NCBI GenBank assembly: GCA_030386875.1
Contig: CM059572.1
Location: 39,677,732 to 39,741,731 of the forward strand
Reading direction: 5' to 3'
Source of the DNA: Morinoia aosen
Taxonomy: Eukaryota; Arthropoda; Malacostraca; Amphipoda; Talitridae
Length of the DNA stretch: 64,000 bases
Part shown: piece after piece, positions 48,902-60,105 of the stretch
Position numbering within the stretch: position 1 is the first letter of the stretch
How the letters are laid out: each line of letters opens with the position of its first letter
Notes under the pieces: model-generated
What the model was told of the DNA's origin: nothing
The model's database searches: none
Seen by the model: the letters and a program-made list of their open reading frames with translations, nothing else
Translations under genes and position numbers: made by a program

Positions 48902-51454
48902 CAAAATGGGGGAGGGAGCAACACGATTTTCATCACGCATTTTCAAGAGGGCGCTATAGTGGTCCTGTTTCCGGTGTATGTTTACCGGAGGACAGTTTAT
49001 CAGAGCATTTGATGTAGGGGAGATTGTCGTCTTCCAAATCCCATTGTCTCTTTCATCAAATACGTGAATTGGTGTTCTCGTTACATTAGAAAGTATTTGG
49101 GGTATGAGGTCTCCAACTGCGTGATCGAAGACTTTTCTATCGATGTATTTATCGATGAGTTGTTCGAAACTGCCACTGTTCTTGTCAACGAATTTTGCAT
49201 ACTGGTCCTTGTTTCTGGAGCTCTCAGTTTTGATGGCTTTTTTCAGAGATATATAATTCCATTTCGATTTTTGTTGTGAAGCAAGCTGCGTCGTTACGGC
49301 GTGGAGGAGACAGTGTCCGTCACCTACAGTGTAAGCAGGCTCCAATTTGAGCGATCGTTTCAAGTCGTCCAGTGTGTGTGCAACGCGTGTGCAGATTTGA
49401 TTCACTGTTGATTTTTCGGTAGCAGTATTAGTTTGGTCGTTCGACGGAGGCCCAGCAGAGGCATCAGATTTTTTTCGAATAATTTGATTTTCTTTGGAAT
49501 AGTTTTGAATATCGGTATTCGCTTGACTTTCCTTGGTTCCTGCGTACTCACTGGAAAGTTGAGAATTGGTTGAAAAGGAGGGCATGTCGCAATCACTATT
49601 TGTGTCTGTTGCAAGTAACGCAAATTTATTTTTCGTACTGACATTATATTTGTCTGAGATCGAATCAGGGAAAGGCTCAGGCTTATTTACGTTCCTCATG
49701 CTGTGGGTGAGTGAGTTACTCAGACCTCTGCTTGATGACGCAATCAATTTTGAAGGATTTGGTGTACCATGGGCAGTGATGTGCATAGGCTTATATTCTT
49801 TTTGAAAGTCTAATGTGAGACTATTTGTCTCATTCCGTAAATTTTTCGATTCATTGGAATGATCTACAATTCCATGTATTGCTTGACATTTGTTGAAACG
49901 AGGACAATATGGCACGGTGATTCGCAATGTTGATTTCATTGCAAGTTGTTGAAGAAAACAGAAGTTCTCTTCCTGGGTCCGAGGCCATTGAAAGTTATTG
50001 AGTGCGTCACCATTTTCATTTTCTCGGTAAGTTTGAAATTGAATCAAGTTTAAACCCAGGTTTTTGCAAAAATGCCTCGCTTTGTTGAAATCGTTTGCAC
50101 TGCAAGCATCGGCAATATAAATACGAGAAAGTGCGTACTTTCTTACAATTTGTTGTTTGATTCGAGCAAGGTCTGAGGGCGAGTGGCACAGACCATCAAA
50201 ACTTAGTATATAATTTTTAAATCTAGGCATGCAATTTACAGTATGGAGAAGGTCATCGAAGCGCCCTGATGGAACAGTTTTGATCCAGCACGAGCGATCG
50301 ATGTCCTTTCTTCTGATCGTGCTTAGGATATTATCACCTAGCAGCAAAGTGTCGTAAGGTTCTCGACAATTGGAGTCGATTTCACAAGAGATACTAGCAG
50401 GTACCACAGGTGCAAGGTCTTGAGAACTTATATGTGAATTTAAAGCAAAAAGCTGTTCGGTTAGGTTCTGAATGTTTGTTACTGTAGAGAAAATCGACGA
50501 CGGGCTAGGAGGCTCACGTTGTCTTAGGGATTTATTGAAAAACGCTGCTGTTAGAGACAAATTGTGAATAATTTCATGAATTTTTTGAGAGGTTGTTATT
50601 TGAAGCGGGTGCAAGTAGCCATTAAAAGAAGCAACAGTGTTATTTTTATTGCTCTGTACTGGAAATTTTATTTTGTTTTCACAGCTTGCGCTCTGGGGTA
50701 ATTTACTGCCAGTATCGGTTTGTGCGCGGAAATTATCGAACATATTATCTGAAGAATGAGAAAAGTCTACCACGCTTGAAATGTCCTTATTAGTAAAAAC
50801 TATTTTTTCTTGTACCACTGATGAGAATGGTGTTTGTATCCCCGCCACTGGCGGACAGTTCGGAGCGTTGTTGTTGACGCAGAGCTGGGGAGCTGGCACG
50901 CTGTTTTGCTTGTTCAGATGAGGAGCAGGTGGTTGTGGTGCTGCGGCTGAGACTTCACTGCTTCGAACCTTCAAATGATTGCTGGAGGTTTGGCAGATAT
51001 GTTTTCCCTCATCCGGCAATATTGGTTGCATAGTCTTCACTGACGTTGTTTCGGAAGGTGACACACATTCTTTGACGGGGTTACTGGCAGCTGTTAACAA
51101 TTCTCCCGTCTTTTGAGCATTAGAATCTTGTGCGTGAGAGGATGCAGCGTCTGAGAGATTTTCGCCCGTGTCAGATGACTCAGATTTTGCAGTCATTAGT
51201 GATGCTTTAGGGGCTGAGAAACACTTGCTTATATCAGACTTCACGAACGTCCGAGAAGCATTTTTCGGTTTGAGTGTTTGAGGACCTTGAACTGATGGAT
51301 TTACAGGGGCGGATTTATTAGGTCTGCCTTTCCGCTTTATGGCTGGTGCTCTGCGCATTTTACTGAGCTTTTCGTACGAAGCTGTACTGGAGGATGTTGT
51401 TTTTTCAGATGGGGTAACCTTCCGAGTAGTTGAACGAGTTCTATATTGATACAT
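48899..51454 (-). CDS. Retrotransposon ORF1 with C-terminal OTU protease domain
   Basis: 851 codons from ATG (MYQYRTRSTT) to TGA. Residues 1-360 are low-complexity, rich in S, T, P and N, with a basic RRAPAIKRKGRPNKS segment (about 34-48) resembling an AT-hook or nuclear localisation signal. Residues about 367-480 form a compact region beginning LLLGDNILSTIRRKD that resembles the start of an SGNH/GDSL-type esterase, but with Asn where the catalytic Ser would be. Residues about 705-840 are an OTU-like cysteine protease: VGDGHCLLHAV supplies the nucleophile Cys715, and QDHYSALL near the end supplies His832. OTU proteins are usually deubiquitinases, and its role in retrotransposition is not established here. 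No zinc-knuckle is seen. The ORF is directly followed, in frame, by the endonuclease-RT frame. Confidence 0.9.
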   Translation of the reverse strand: MYQYRTRSTTRKVTPSEKTTSSSTASYEKLSKMRRAPAIKRKGRPNKSAPVNPSVQGPQTLKPKNASRTFVKSDISKCFSAPKASLMTAKSESSDTGENLSDAASSHAQDSNAQKTGELLTAASNPVKECVSPSETTSVKTMQPILPDEGKHICQTSSNHLKVRSSEVSAAAPQPPAPHLNKQNSVPAPQLCVNNNAPNCPPVAGIQTPFSSVVQEKIVFTNKDISSVVDFSHSSDNMFDNFRAQTDTGSKLPQSASCENKIKFPVQSNKNNTVASFNGYLHPLQITTSQKIHEIIHNLSLTAAFFNKSLRQREPPSPSSIFSTVTNIQNLTEQLFALNSHISSQDLAPVVPASISCEIDSNCREPYDTLLLGDNILSTIRRKDIDRSCWIKTVPSGRFDDLLHTVNCMPRFKNYILSFDGLCHSPSDLARIKQQIVRKYALSRIYIADACSANDFNKARHFCKNLGLNLIQFQTYRENENGDALNNFQWPRTQEENFCFLQQLAMKSTLRITVPYCPRFNKCQAIHGIVDHSNESKNLRNETNSLTLDFQKEYKPMHITAHGTPNPSKLIASSSRGLSNSLTHSMRNVNKPEPFPDSISDKYNVSTKNKFALLATDTNSDCDMPSFSTNSQLSSEYAGTKESQANTDIQNYSKENQIIRKKSDASAGPPSNDQTNTATEKSTVNQICTRVAHTLDDLKRSLKLEPAYTVGDGHCLLHAVTTQLASQQKSKWNYISLKKAIKTESSRNKDQYAKFVDKNSGSFEQLIDKYIDRKVFDHAVGDLIPQILSNVTRTPIHVFDERDNGIWKTTISPTSNALINCPPVNIHRKQDHYSALLKMRDENRVAPSPIL

Positions 51455-51562
51455 TGTGACGTTGATAGAGAGGGAAGAAAAATTAAATTTTGTTCATTGG
51501 GTTAAAGTAGAAGACCTCGCCTTTTAAAGGTAGATAAAAAGAGACTGCCAGTAGGAGAGCAA

Positions 51563-51587
51563 GGGGGGGGGGGGGGGGGGGGGGGGG
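51563..51587 (+). repeat. Poly-G tract, 25 bases
   Basis: Uninterrupted G25 between the 5' leader of the retrotransposon and the mariner remnant. The length may be affected by sequencing or assembly error, as homopolymers often are. Confidence 0.8.
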
Positions 51588-51669
51588 CTTGGGGTGTACG
51601 AGGCCTGTCGAAAAAGTATCCGACCTTTGGCCAGAAAAAATACTTCAACAACCTGACGGGGTTGGGACC

Positions 51670-52147
51670 CTAATCCCCTTCAAAGTAGGCTCCTTGTGCT
51701 TCCACACACTTAGCCCACCGATCCTTCCACTGCCGGAAACACCTCTGGAAGTCTTCTTTTGGAATGGTGTTCAGCTCTGTCGTCGCGTTCCGCATTATCT
51801 CTTCTCTACTCTCAAAACGGGATCCTTTCAGTGGTGTCTTCAATTTTGGAAACAACCAGAAGTCGCAAGGAGCCAGGTCTGGAGAGTAGGGAGGTTGGCG
51901 AACGGTCGTAATTCCATGTTTGGCCAAGAAATTGCGGATCAAATGGGATGAATGTGCGGGCGCGTTGTCGTGATGCAAGTGCCAGTTGTTCGCAGTCCAC
52001 ATGTCTGGTCTTTTGCGCCGAACTGCATCACGAAGTCGCCGGAGAACATCCTGATAGTACTCCTTTGTCACTGTTTGTCCTTCCGGTGCGTATTCGTGAT
52101 GCACAATTCCACGGACATCAAAGAAAACAGTCAGCATCGAAGGAGTC
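51670..52147 (-). pseudogene. Mariner transposase, C-terminal fragment (D,D34D)
   Basis: About 159 open codons from the minus strand of the left arm: TPSMLTVFFDVRGIVHHE, then HHDNAPAHSS (second catalytic Asp), PPYSPDLAPCDFWLFPKLK (third catalytic Asp, exactly 34 residues later) and the C-terminus to TAG. The DNA-binding N-terminus and the first catalytic Asp (TGDE block) are absent because the element is broken at about 52,149. There is no ATG at its start, so it is non-functional. Confidence 0.93.
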
Positions 52148-52148
52148 A

Positions 52149-52275
52149 AACAGGCAATGCGACGATGGAGCTGAACACCATTCTAAAAAAAAACTACCAG
52201 AGGTGTTTCCAGCAGTGGAAGGATCGGTGGGCTAAGTGTGTGCAAGCACAAGGGGCATACTTTGAAGGGGATTAG
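52149..52275 (+). pseudogene. Mariner transposase C-terminus, inverted second copy
   Basis: Reads NATMELNTI...QRCFQQWKDRWAKCVQAQGAYFEGD to a TAG stop on the plus strand, matching the last about 40 residues of the left-arm fragment with several substitutions. It forms the right arm of the palindrome. Confidence 0.9.
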
Positions 52276-52373
52276 GGTCCCAACTCCGACAGGTATTCGA
52301 AATATTTTTTCTGGCCAAAGGTCGGATACTTTTTAGACAGGCCTCGTAAGCCAGAGGAGGACAGAGTGTGAGC

Positions 52374-53710
52374 GGGAGGAGGGGGCAGGATGCTTGCGGT
52401 CGGCAGAGCAGAGCAGCGTTGCTTGCTGTTCTGCTTGGGGAAGAAAAGAGAAAAGAAAAAAAGAGAAAGAAAAGAACTTCAACTTTTCCATCAGAAGATT
52501 GCTCTGGTGAACTATTCGAGAAACGTCGTATTGTTTAAATTTACTTCACATTGTGGAATTATGCTCCGTCTGTGAACACAGGCTTACTATGTTTAACATG
52601 GTAAGTTATTTCCAAAGTTGCTGGATCAAGTTTATTTAATTTTTATATTTAAAAGTTCCTTCAAAGAAGAAGAAGTGAATAATGACGACAATGACGTTCA
52701 GACTTTTGCAGGTTGACACATTTTACTCATTCAGTTTCTCAACGTTTCATAAACAAAATTTGTAATCCCTCATTCACTTTGAAAAATTGGGTGATTAACT
52801 TTCAACAAGAAAAATAGCTATCATTGAAATGTTTGCGGATGAGGGATTGCGTTGCTCGTTCACATTTGAAGACGAAAATGACTGCCTTTTAATGCCAGAT
52901 GAAGAGAAGCCGCCCGTAAGCAAGAGGGGGAGGGGTAGAGGAAAAGAGAAGGTAGAGTAGACAGAGACGGGGGTGCGGGGGAGCAGGATGCTTGCGGTGA
53001 TCCAGCTTGGCGTTGCTCGTTCGTCTGCTTGTGAAGAAAACAATACAATTTTTTCCGTGTGAAGATTGCTATGGTGAGCTATCCACCAGACGTCATATTG
53101 CTGAAAATTCGCCTCACGTTGTGGAAATATGTTCTAGCAGTGAACACAGATTTAAGTTAGCCACTATTACGGCGTGGCAATTTTTCCAAGGAGAGGGTAG
53201 GCTGGGGGGAGGAAGGGGTGCGGACGCAGACTTGGGGTAGCTGGGCCCTCATAGAGGTCTATTGTTTCAGGGTGTCACATTTTATTCACTCATTTTGAGA
53301 CCTTCAACATTTACAGAATTTATTTTTCTCTAAATCACTTTTTACGTCACTGTTTCATAAAGAGTTCTCAATAAAAGGACAGAGTTACTTACTGGTAAAG
53401 TAATTTGAGCACAATTTTGAGGATTAAAGGTCGATATTGACATAATTTTTGCAATAACTGATAAAAATTACAAAAAAGTTATCACTGTGTTTTATGTTTG
53501 TCGTCACGAAAATTCAAATTTTCTACTGCATCGGACCTTTTTTGTTTCCATGGTGGTATTAGTGGTACGTTTGTTCTATATGCGAAAAGAAGGAGGGGCA
53601 GGCGTTGCGGTTGACCAGGGAGGGAGGCTACACCGAGGGTCGCTACACAGACTTCGAGTGGAGACAAAGTTTACAGAAAGCACCAGTCTGTTTTTGCACA
53701 ATAAAATTGG
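52374..53710 (+). repeat. Diverged tandem blocks, about 595-bp spacing
   Basis: Block A (52,374-52,790) and block B (52,968-53,355) share, in order, GGGGGAGCAGGATGCTTGCGGT, a GCGTTGCTCGTTCG...TGCTTG segment, a purine tract or GTGAAGAAAAC, AAGATTGCT-TGGTGA-CTAT, CGTC-TATTG, CA-GTTGTGGAA, GTGAACACAG, then TGACACATTTTA-TCA and TTTCATAAA blocks. A weaker third occurrence begins near 53,480. A piece of the block also recurs at 52,850-52,905. Divergence is substantial. No terminal repeats or coding frame run through the whole block. Confidence 0.65.
52829..52960 (+). CDS. Possible 43-aa small ORF
   Basis: ATG to TAG inside the tandem-block region. The peptide runs from an acidic half (FEDENDCLLMPDEEKPP) into a basic RGRGRG tail. 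The GTAAGC inside it (about 52,915) could be a splice donor. There is no family recognition, and it lies in repeat-derived sequence, so chance is likely. Confidence 0.1.
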   Translation: MFADEGLRCSFTFEDENDCLLMPDEEKPPVSKRGRGRGKEKVE

Positions 53711-56700
53711 TAACAACTGATTGTATTTAATTACTGTTTTTCACTTTCGCGATTCAATGAGGTAGAAAGCACATTCACAGATACTCAGTTCCAGTTTGGG
53801 GTTTTGGGAAAGTTTCGTTCCCTTACATTTTGAAATGTTTGACGCCGCGTTTATGCGGAGCGTCAGTTCACCTCTGCACCCGACGAAGACCCGACGAAGA
53901 ATCCAAAGCCCACACATCACATCACAAGCTACTCTGACTGCCCTCCGAAAGACGATCCCTGAAAAATTCATATGAAGGTAATGATCCGCAAAGACAACGA
54001 AAAGGCAGTAACGAAAATAAGTAAATTATTTTGGCAACAAAGAAAGGAAGTGTGAAATAAAATACAAACCATGTAAATAGAAAAAACTTCTAGTTGTATA
54101 ATTTATACCCCTGACAACAATTTACTTCACATGATTACTCGGTACAAGTTCCGATTCCAAACTGATGTTTCTAACTCCGGGCAAAAGAGCGACTGATTTC
54201 ATTATGAGAACTTGAATTGAACCTAAGTTTCCATACGAAAATTGAAATGAATACGACACAAATACCGGGCAGCCAACTCGGGCGTGCACTGCATGGAGTA
54301 CAGCGAAAGCGCATGAACTGCAGCGGCCAAACTGATCTGCAAACAAGCAACAAAGAGCGTTGAAATTCATTTCTGATATTGGATTGTGATAATTGTCACT
54401 GATGAAAAGAAAAAAAAGGAATTATAGGAGAGTCACAATATACACAGGTTAGATATGATGGTAAACTAAATATGTTCGCCACGCTTATATAGAAGCAAAC
54501 AGTCATTAAATTCTGTTACGGATACTTCCATTTGACCATGTTCCTTGTTCCAAAATGCGCTGAGCCAACGGGCACATGCTCACTTTGAACTTTAGAACAG
54601 ATTTTCGAGAATTTAGATCTTTTTACACGCTTTTTTCACTGGTGTTTTATTTCTTCCATGTAAACAAGAACAAAATAATGTTAAGCCGTACAATTTCTCA
54701 CGAGAAACTTTGGTAATAACCGATCTCTACACTCGACGACGCACCAGTGTCTAGAAAGAGTTGGTGCAGAGTTTAAAATGCGACTTAATCAGGATACCAT
54801 GCTGCTCAAATGCATTTTAGTACTATCTTTATCTTAACTAATCCTCACTTATGTCCCTTATTCCTTGGACACCCAATCTTTGAGCAATTCGTAAGATGCT
54901 AGCCTACCTAGGAAAAAAAATCCATCAAACAAAATTCAAGCAAGGTCTCGCAGTTGAAAATTCTCTGCAAGTGACATGCGGATCACTGGGTGGATTATGA
55001 ACAAGTAAGCCACGCGGGGAACTAGACCTCAGAGAAATATTGTCACGTTAAGCATTCTTTCGCATGTCAACTAACTCCAACCATGAAAAATATGCTAGCC
55101 AAACGACGTATAGTTGGTAACCGTCAGTAGTCCGAACCTGAAATGCGTCACTACATCAAGTAGCGTCGAGCAAATGAAGCCCACAAGCTACTCTTTACAT
55201 CACACAAGATTGAGCGTGCCCGTTCACTCCGAGTCCAATGGCAGGCCGTCGCTTTGTGCGAGTCCATATCAGTGATACTAAACGCAGTCCTAACGAGCCA
55301 GCAAAACATCAGCGATTGCAGCGATATTTGGCTGCTGCAGACTGCCAGTTATAACGAGGCTGGATAACGATCTGCTGCACTGAACTGCCTCGCGCAAACC
55401 TAATTTAACGCTTATGTTTCGGAGGGATTATGCTGTCTGTAGGCAATGTTGCAAAAGCGCTCTTGTACTTATCGGGATATGATTTCAAGGAGACCACCAA
55501 AGTATCAACACAAGCTTCATTTGTAAAGTTGCATGTGTTGACCCGATACCCTCTTCACCTGCATGCCGTATTCCTTGTTGTGAAGTTCTGTTAATCTACC
55601 TAATACGGAGACTCGTCGCTGATGCAATGATCTGACTGTAGAATGAGTAAGCGTGAAATTTTATCAAGATAGCCGAATGCTATGTTTTTACCTGTTTTTC
55701 GCTAAATGTAGATGTCAAAAGCTGGAATTCTGCGCTAACTAAACAGCATGTTACGCTACTCAGCTGGGAGGGTACCCAATCAGCAGCACTGTCCCGCGTT
55801 AAAAAACGTAGATAAACGATTAGTTTTCAAGCCTACAATGCAATCTGCGCCAATCCTCGAAACCATTTCCCACGACACTATTTTTTCAGTGCTTCTTCCT
55901 TTCCATGCGTCATGCCAATATCGCGCAAGAAAGAGTTTTCAGCCTTAAGATTAGATCATTTCCATGGCAAATGTTTTTCTCTGAAACCTCGACTATTTTC
56001 AGAGAGCTTGATAGCTAGCGACTGAAGTTCAAATCTGGAAGTCAAGAAGAACTCATTTTTAAGTAGCTTACAAAATGTGAGCTGGAACGCCAGACTTGGA
56101 AGCAAAATAAGCATAGTATCCAAGTTTCACCATTTGTTTTGACAAGTAAATTTCGTTTCTTCCGATTTCAGAAAAAGTTAATGAACTGGAAGAAACAAAT
56201 TATCGTGATTCAGCATGCCATAATGATGAAATAGGGAACCGAAATGTGAAGAAAATGCTTGCATTCTAGAAATTAGCGCGCATAAAAAAATCTTTCAGGT
56301 TTGCACTAATGAATTTGAAACTGTTATCTTCATCAATATTACTCAGTTGAATGTGCATTTCCTAATGAATTAAGATAACTTCCACTTATTCCATTGAATA
56401 TTTCTAACATTATGCAAAATAAAGCAGTTTGGATAACTTCCTAATTAATAAGGGAGGGAACATTCAAGGTATCTTAAAGGCACATCAGCAGACGTCATCC
56501 CATATATTGTATTGACAAACACAAACTCAGTACAACTTGATCCTCCCAATTCAATTGGCTGAGGGGATCGCTATCACCTCCGCTCACCATGTTGATTGTT
56601 GAGCATACAATTCACTCCAAGGATGAAGTAATTTAACTCTTTCCATGTGATCCTCGATCAGGACAAGCAGTAATTTCGAAATAATTATTTTTGTGTATCT

Positions 56701-59700
56701 TTACGAGTCTTTGATACGCTAATTTTTACAATGCAGTAGAAACTGTTTAAAATATGTTCATGGAGGTCTTTGAAAATAATTTTGAATTTCGTTCCTATAG
56801 GTGCTTTATTCAAAAACTGACGAATAAATAGCTTACTGGCTTCAGCATGTTTGCATATACTGTGATTCCCAGTACTCGACCTCATCCATTCTCATTAAAA
56901 ACGAGCGTTTTTTGCTGACGAATGTGAAGATAAATAGCCCAAGAAAGTTTACCGAGGCTTAGAACCATCGATAAACAAGGAATAGGAAACTAATTGGACA
57001 TCAGTTCGTTTATTCTTACATCAAATGCGATATAAGTACTTGAATTTTGAGAATACACCAATAAAAAATCTCTCTGGAAGAGCACGGACACATAAATTTG
57101 CTTCATTACAGCTGTAATGATGTTCCCTACGAAATAAATGTATCGTCAAATGTTTTCAAAGTAAACAGAGATACCAAAAAATTGAATTTAATGCAGACTC
57201 AGAAAAATAAAATGTAACTGTGGACCAAGTAATCAAAGCACATTCTCCCGAGTGCTTCTTTTTTGTATTGCGAACAATGAAGAGAGCTCAATTTTCCATG
57301 TTTTCTTTATTATTGTTGGACAAAACCGCATCGTTAGCAAGCTGCTGCCGAACAACATCCATTGTGATGCAAAAGCCGATTTTCATCACCTAAATGGACG
57401 GGGAGAGCAGCCCGCTCTCACTCAGCGCATGTCGTGTTGTTGAAAGCCTTATTATTTTTACAGAAGATCCTTTTCATAAATGTGTTCATTATAACATAAC
57501 CCTAATTCTGACGTTTATGTGCGTGCAACAAAAATTTCAAAATAATTCTATAGGTCATGTTGTTAAATACTTTCTTATTTTATAGCGCGCGTGTATATAT
57601 GTTCGGTCATTACGCTAATTATGAGCATACTTTAAAGATTGGAAGTCGTTTTGTTGAAAAAAATAGTAATGATTTTACCAAATTATTGAAGATTTTATTT
57701 TTATTTTCATCCTGCTTATAGTATTAAAAAACAAACAAGGATTAGATCATATCTTTTAATAGAATTTAACAAATTGAGCATATTTTTTATGTGCAGAGTT
57801 TTTAGGAGGCTGAAAAGCGCCGTTCGGTCTGCAACGCACACTCTTGCTGACTTTTTAGACGTCTCTATCACCTGAAAATCCCGCCACTCATTCTATTTAC
57901 AGTACCTATGCCGAGGACACTGGCTAATATTTCTAGCCCGTACGAATTCATCAATTTGATACTTTACCAGACACTACTACTTTTACCCTCTCTCGATGCT
58001 CATCCTGTAAGTTTAAATTATTCAATTTTATTCACCTTTGTATGTCTTTATAACTATTTATCTTAAAACAAATATCTCTCCTACTCATCTCACTCACGTA
58101 ACATGATGGTCGCGGTTATGAGCCCTAATTTTTCGCTGTATCGAGACTGCCACTTTTACGATGTGAATCAAATATTTCATCGCTCACGCGTTCTAGCTGC
58201 AGATCTCAACCATTTAGAACATTTATATTCCTACCAACAAATATCGGCACAAAAGGAATTATTCCCACATCCACACTCACTTCTTTTTCTTTGATGTAAT
58301 CACAAATTTCATCAATTCGTGCTATCGTCAGGACTTTTGAAATTACCGTCCATGCTCATCCTCACTCCCATATGAACGAGTAGATCTGCTAGATAGGGTT
58401 AAAACGTTTAAGTACAGAAAAAAAACACCATATGACTAGGTATTTGAGGAATAGATGGTCTATGAGAAGTCTGGTAAAAAAAATAATTAAGTAATAATTC
58501 GATGAAAACACTTCAGTTACTCGAATAAATAATATATTATATTTTGTTTTCTGCTTTATACTCATAATTTTACTTCTTTTTTGCTTACGCGTTTTTGTCT
58601 CGTCAATGACACTCGTTTAAAGCTTGAGGCCTCGTGTGCTGAAATTCAATTAATTTTCGTTGATTTTACTCGGAATTTCCCTTGCCGGGCGAAAACGTGG
58701 GTTCGCGTCAGTAAAGATTGGAAATACGTCACTCCATCTCCCTCATTGGAAACATGCCACTCAAATGATACACTCGGAGTAACTTATATGACAGTTCACT
58801 CATTTTAAAATATTAGATTGCTTATTTATTACGTTAGCAGAATACATACGAGAAATACTCGAAAATTTTATATCCTGTCGAAAGGTTTGGTACGAAAATA
58901 TCTTATACGTTGTGCTCGGGCTACACAACTGCATGGTCACACTCAACGATGCGCTAATGATTCGCTGTAAGCACAGTCAGGTTACAACAAGTATGTGGTA
59001 GTAATTTAAAAAGAACCACTATCTCTGCAGTGTAAATTTATGGTAGTGTTTTGAATTTAGATATACAATTCAATTTTAAAGCTGTTTTAAATAAACTGTA
59101 CAAATGAGTTTTCAGTTTCGTTCGGTTCCTTCATTTTCGTAAGAGGATACCTTACAGATGAATTTTAATTGGCAGAAAATAGGCTATTAAAAATAGACTT
59201 TTCTGTCATTACATAGTGTTCAGGTTATCCCATATGCAGTGTGTGATTAGAGAAAAAAAGGGGCAAGTGTGCAAGCAACTAAAAAACTGTGTTATTATCC
59301 ATAGAATAATATGTACACCTAACAATCTACTGCAGCTCTCAAGGGGCAATAACATTATGAATCCGCTTAAAATATGCCCGGCATCACATCAGATATATAA
59401 GAAAGACGAGCCTAGGAAATTCTAAAATCCCCTCCAGGTTGATCTACTCGTCTGTCAATCCGATCATGAGCCTTTTTACGTCTGTGCTTTTATTGTCTCC
59501 GGACATCGTCTTTGAAATCTCGGCGGGTTCTCAAGTTTCGCTCACCGGAGAAGGATTGCCATCAGTCGTGGCGCTAGGAACCAATCTCGCAGTGACTGCA
59601 ATTTAGGCCTGGAAACGAGCACCAGTGTTGTCCTCCTGCTCTCCATTACCTTGGACTGAGAGGAGAGAACACGCAATTTGGAATCTGCCAAAGAAGAAGA

Positions 59701-60105
59701 ACAACTCACGAGATCGAGTCGCCCCAGCGGCACAGAGGCTCAAAGAATCTCCCAAACATGCATGGAATTCAATCGAGACCTGTTATTTGAACTGTTCTTC
59801 GAATCGCTGCTCCGTAGCGGGACCGATCGAGGAGCATGGACTTAGCTTTCTCAGGACTTTTCCTATCTTGGCCGACTGGAAGTTGGGTATCATTTCATTG
59901 GGTTCATCGTTAAATTTATGGATTACATTTGCTCGTCATTTTGATGCATACGCTTTGTCTTTGGTTCATGTCATCCCTACATAAGTTTTTAAAGTTGTTA
60001 TTTTGAGTGATGAAAAAAATTAAAAATTGCCTACGTATATACCTAAAATAAGAACCTAATTCCGCAAACACGTATGGGAAACATTTCACAGAACTTATAA
60101 GTTAT
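53711..60105. other. Non-coding, nothing recognised
   Basis: 6.4 kb of AT-rich sequence. Open frames are short and featureless, and no RNA gene, MITE or array was found by eye. A GC-richer patch lies at about 55,140-55,420. Confidence 0.45.

Larger units (their letters stand above)
45850..51562 (-). mobile_element. Non-LTR retrotransposon, near-intact (Jockey/L2/CR1-like)
   Basis: A 5.7-kb element on the minus strand. A short 5' leader (51,455-51,562, with one tiny upstream ATG followed by a stop after four codons) is followed by an 851-codon ORF, then a TGA, then a 987-codon open frame in the same frame, and a short 3' UTR. ORF1 carries an OTU-type protease domain. ORF2 carries an apurinic-like endonuclease and a reverse transcriptase. 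Over about 5.5 kb of coding sequence the only interruption is that one TGA, so the copy is young or selected. Clade assignment (Jockey superfamily, L2/CR1-like) rests on endonuclease-RT order and on motifs such as LDLSKAFD, YADD and SRLDYC. The 3' boundary is uncertain; AGAAATTT words repeat around 45,850-45,900. The 5' end abuts a 25-nt G run (minus-strand C run). Confidence 0.92.
51599..52346 (-). mobile_element. Palindromic mariner made of two 3' ends, 748 bp
   Basis: Flanked on each side by TA (51,597-51,598 and 52,347-52,348). Left and right ends are inverted copies over about 200 bp: CGAGGCCTGTC[G/T]AAAAAGTA... in both. Each includes the same transposase C-terminus (QRCF-QWKDRWAKC-AQGAYFEGD) and its TAG stop. 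A normal mariner has different 5' and 3' halves joined only by short TIRs, so this copy has lost its 5' half and gained an inverted second 3' half at about 52,149. Both termini could in principle still be recognised by a mariner transposase supplied in trans. Confidence 0.85.

Noticed and set aside
46473-49805. Several plus-strand and off-frame ORFs of 60-130 codons
   Set aside because: Shadows of the retrotransposon coding frame on the opposite strand.
51948-52235. Plus-strand ORF of 95 codons across the mariner
   Set aside because: Antisense of the mariner transposase running into the inverted arm.
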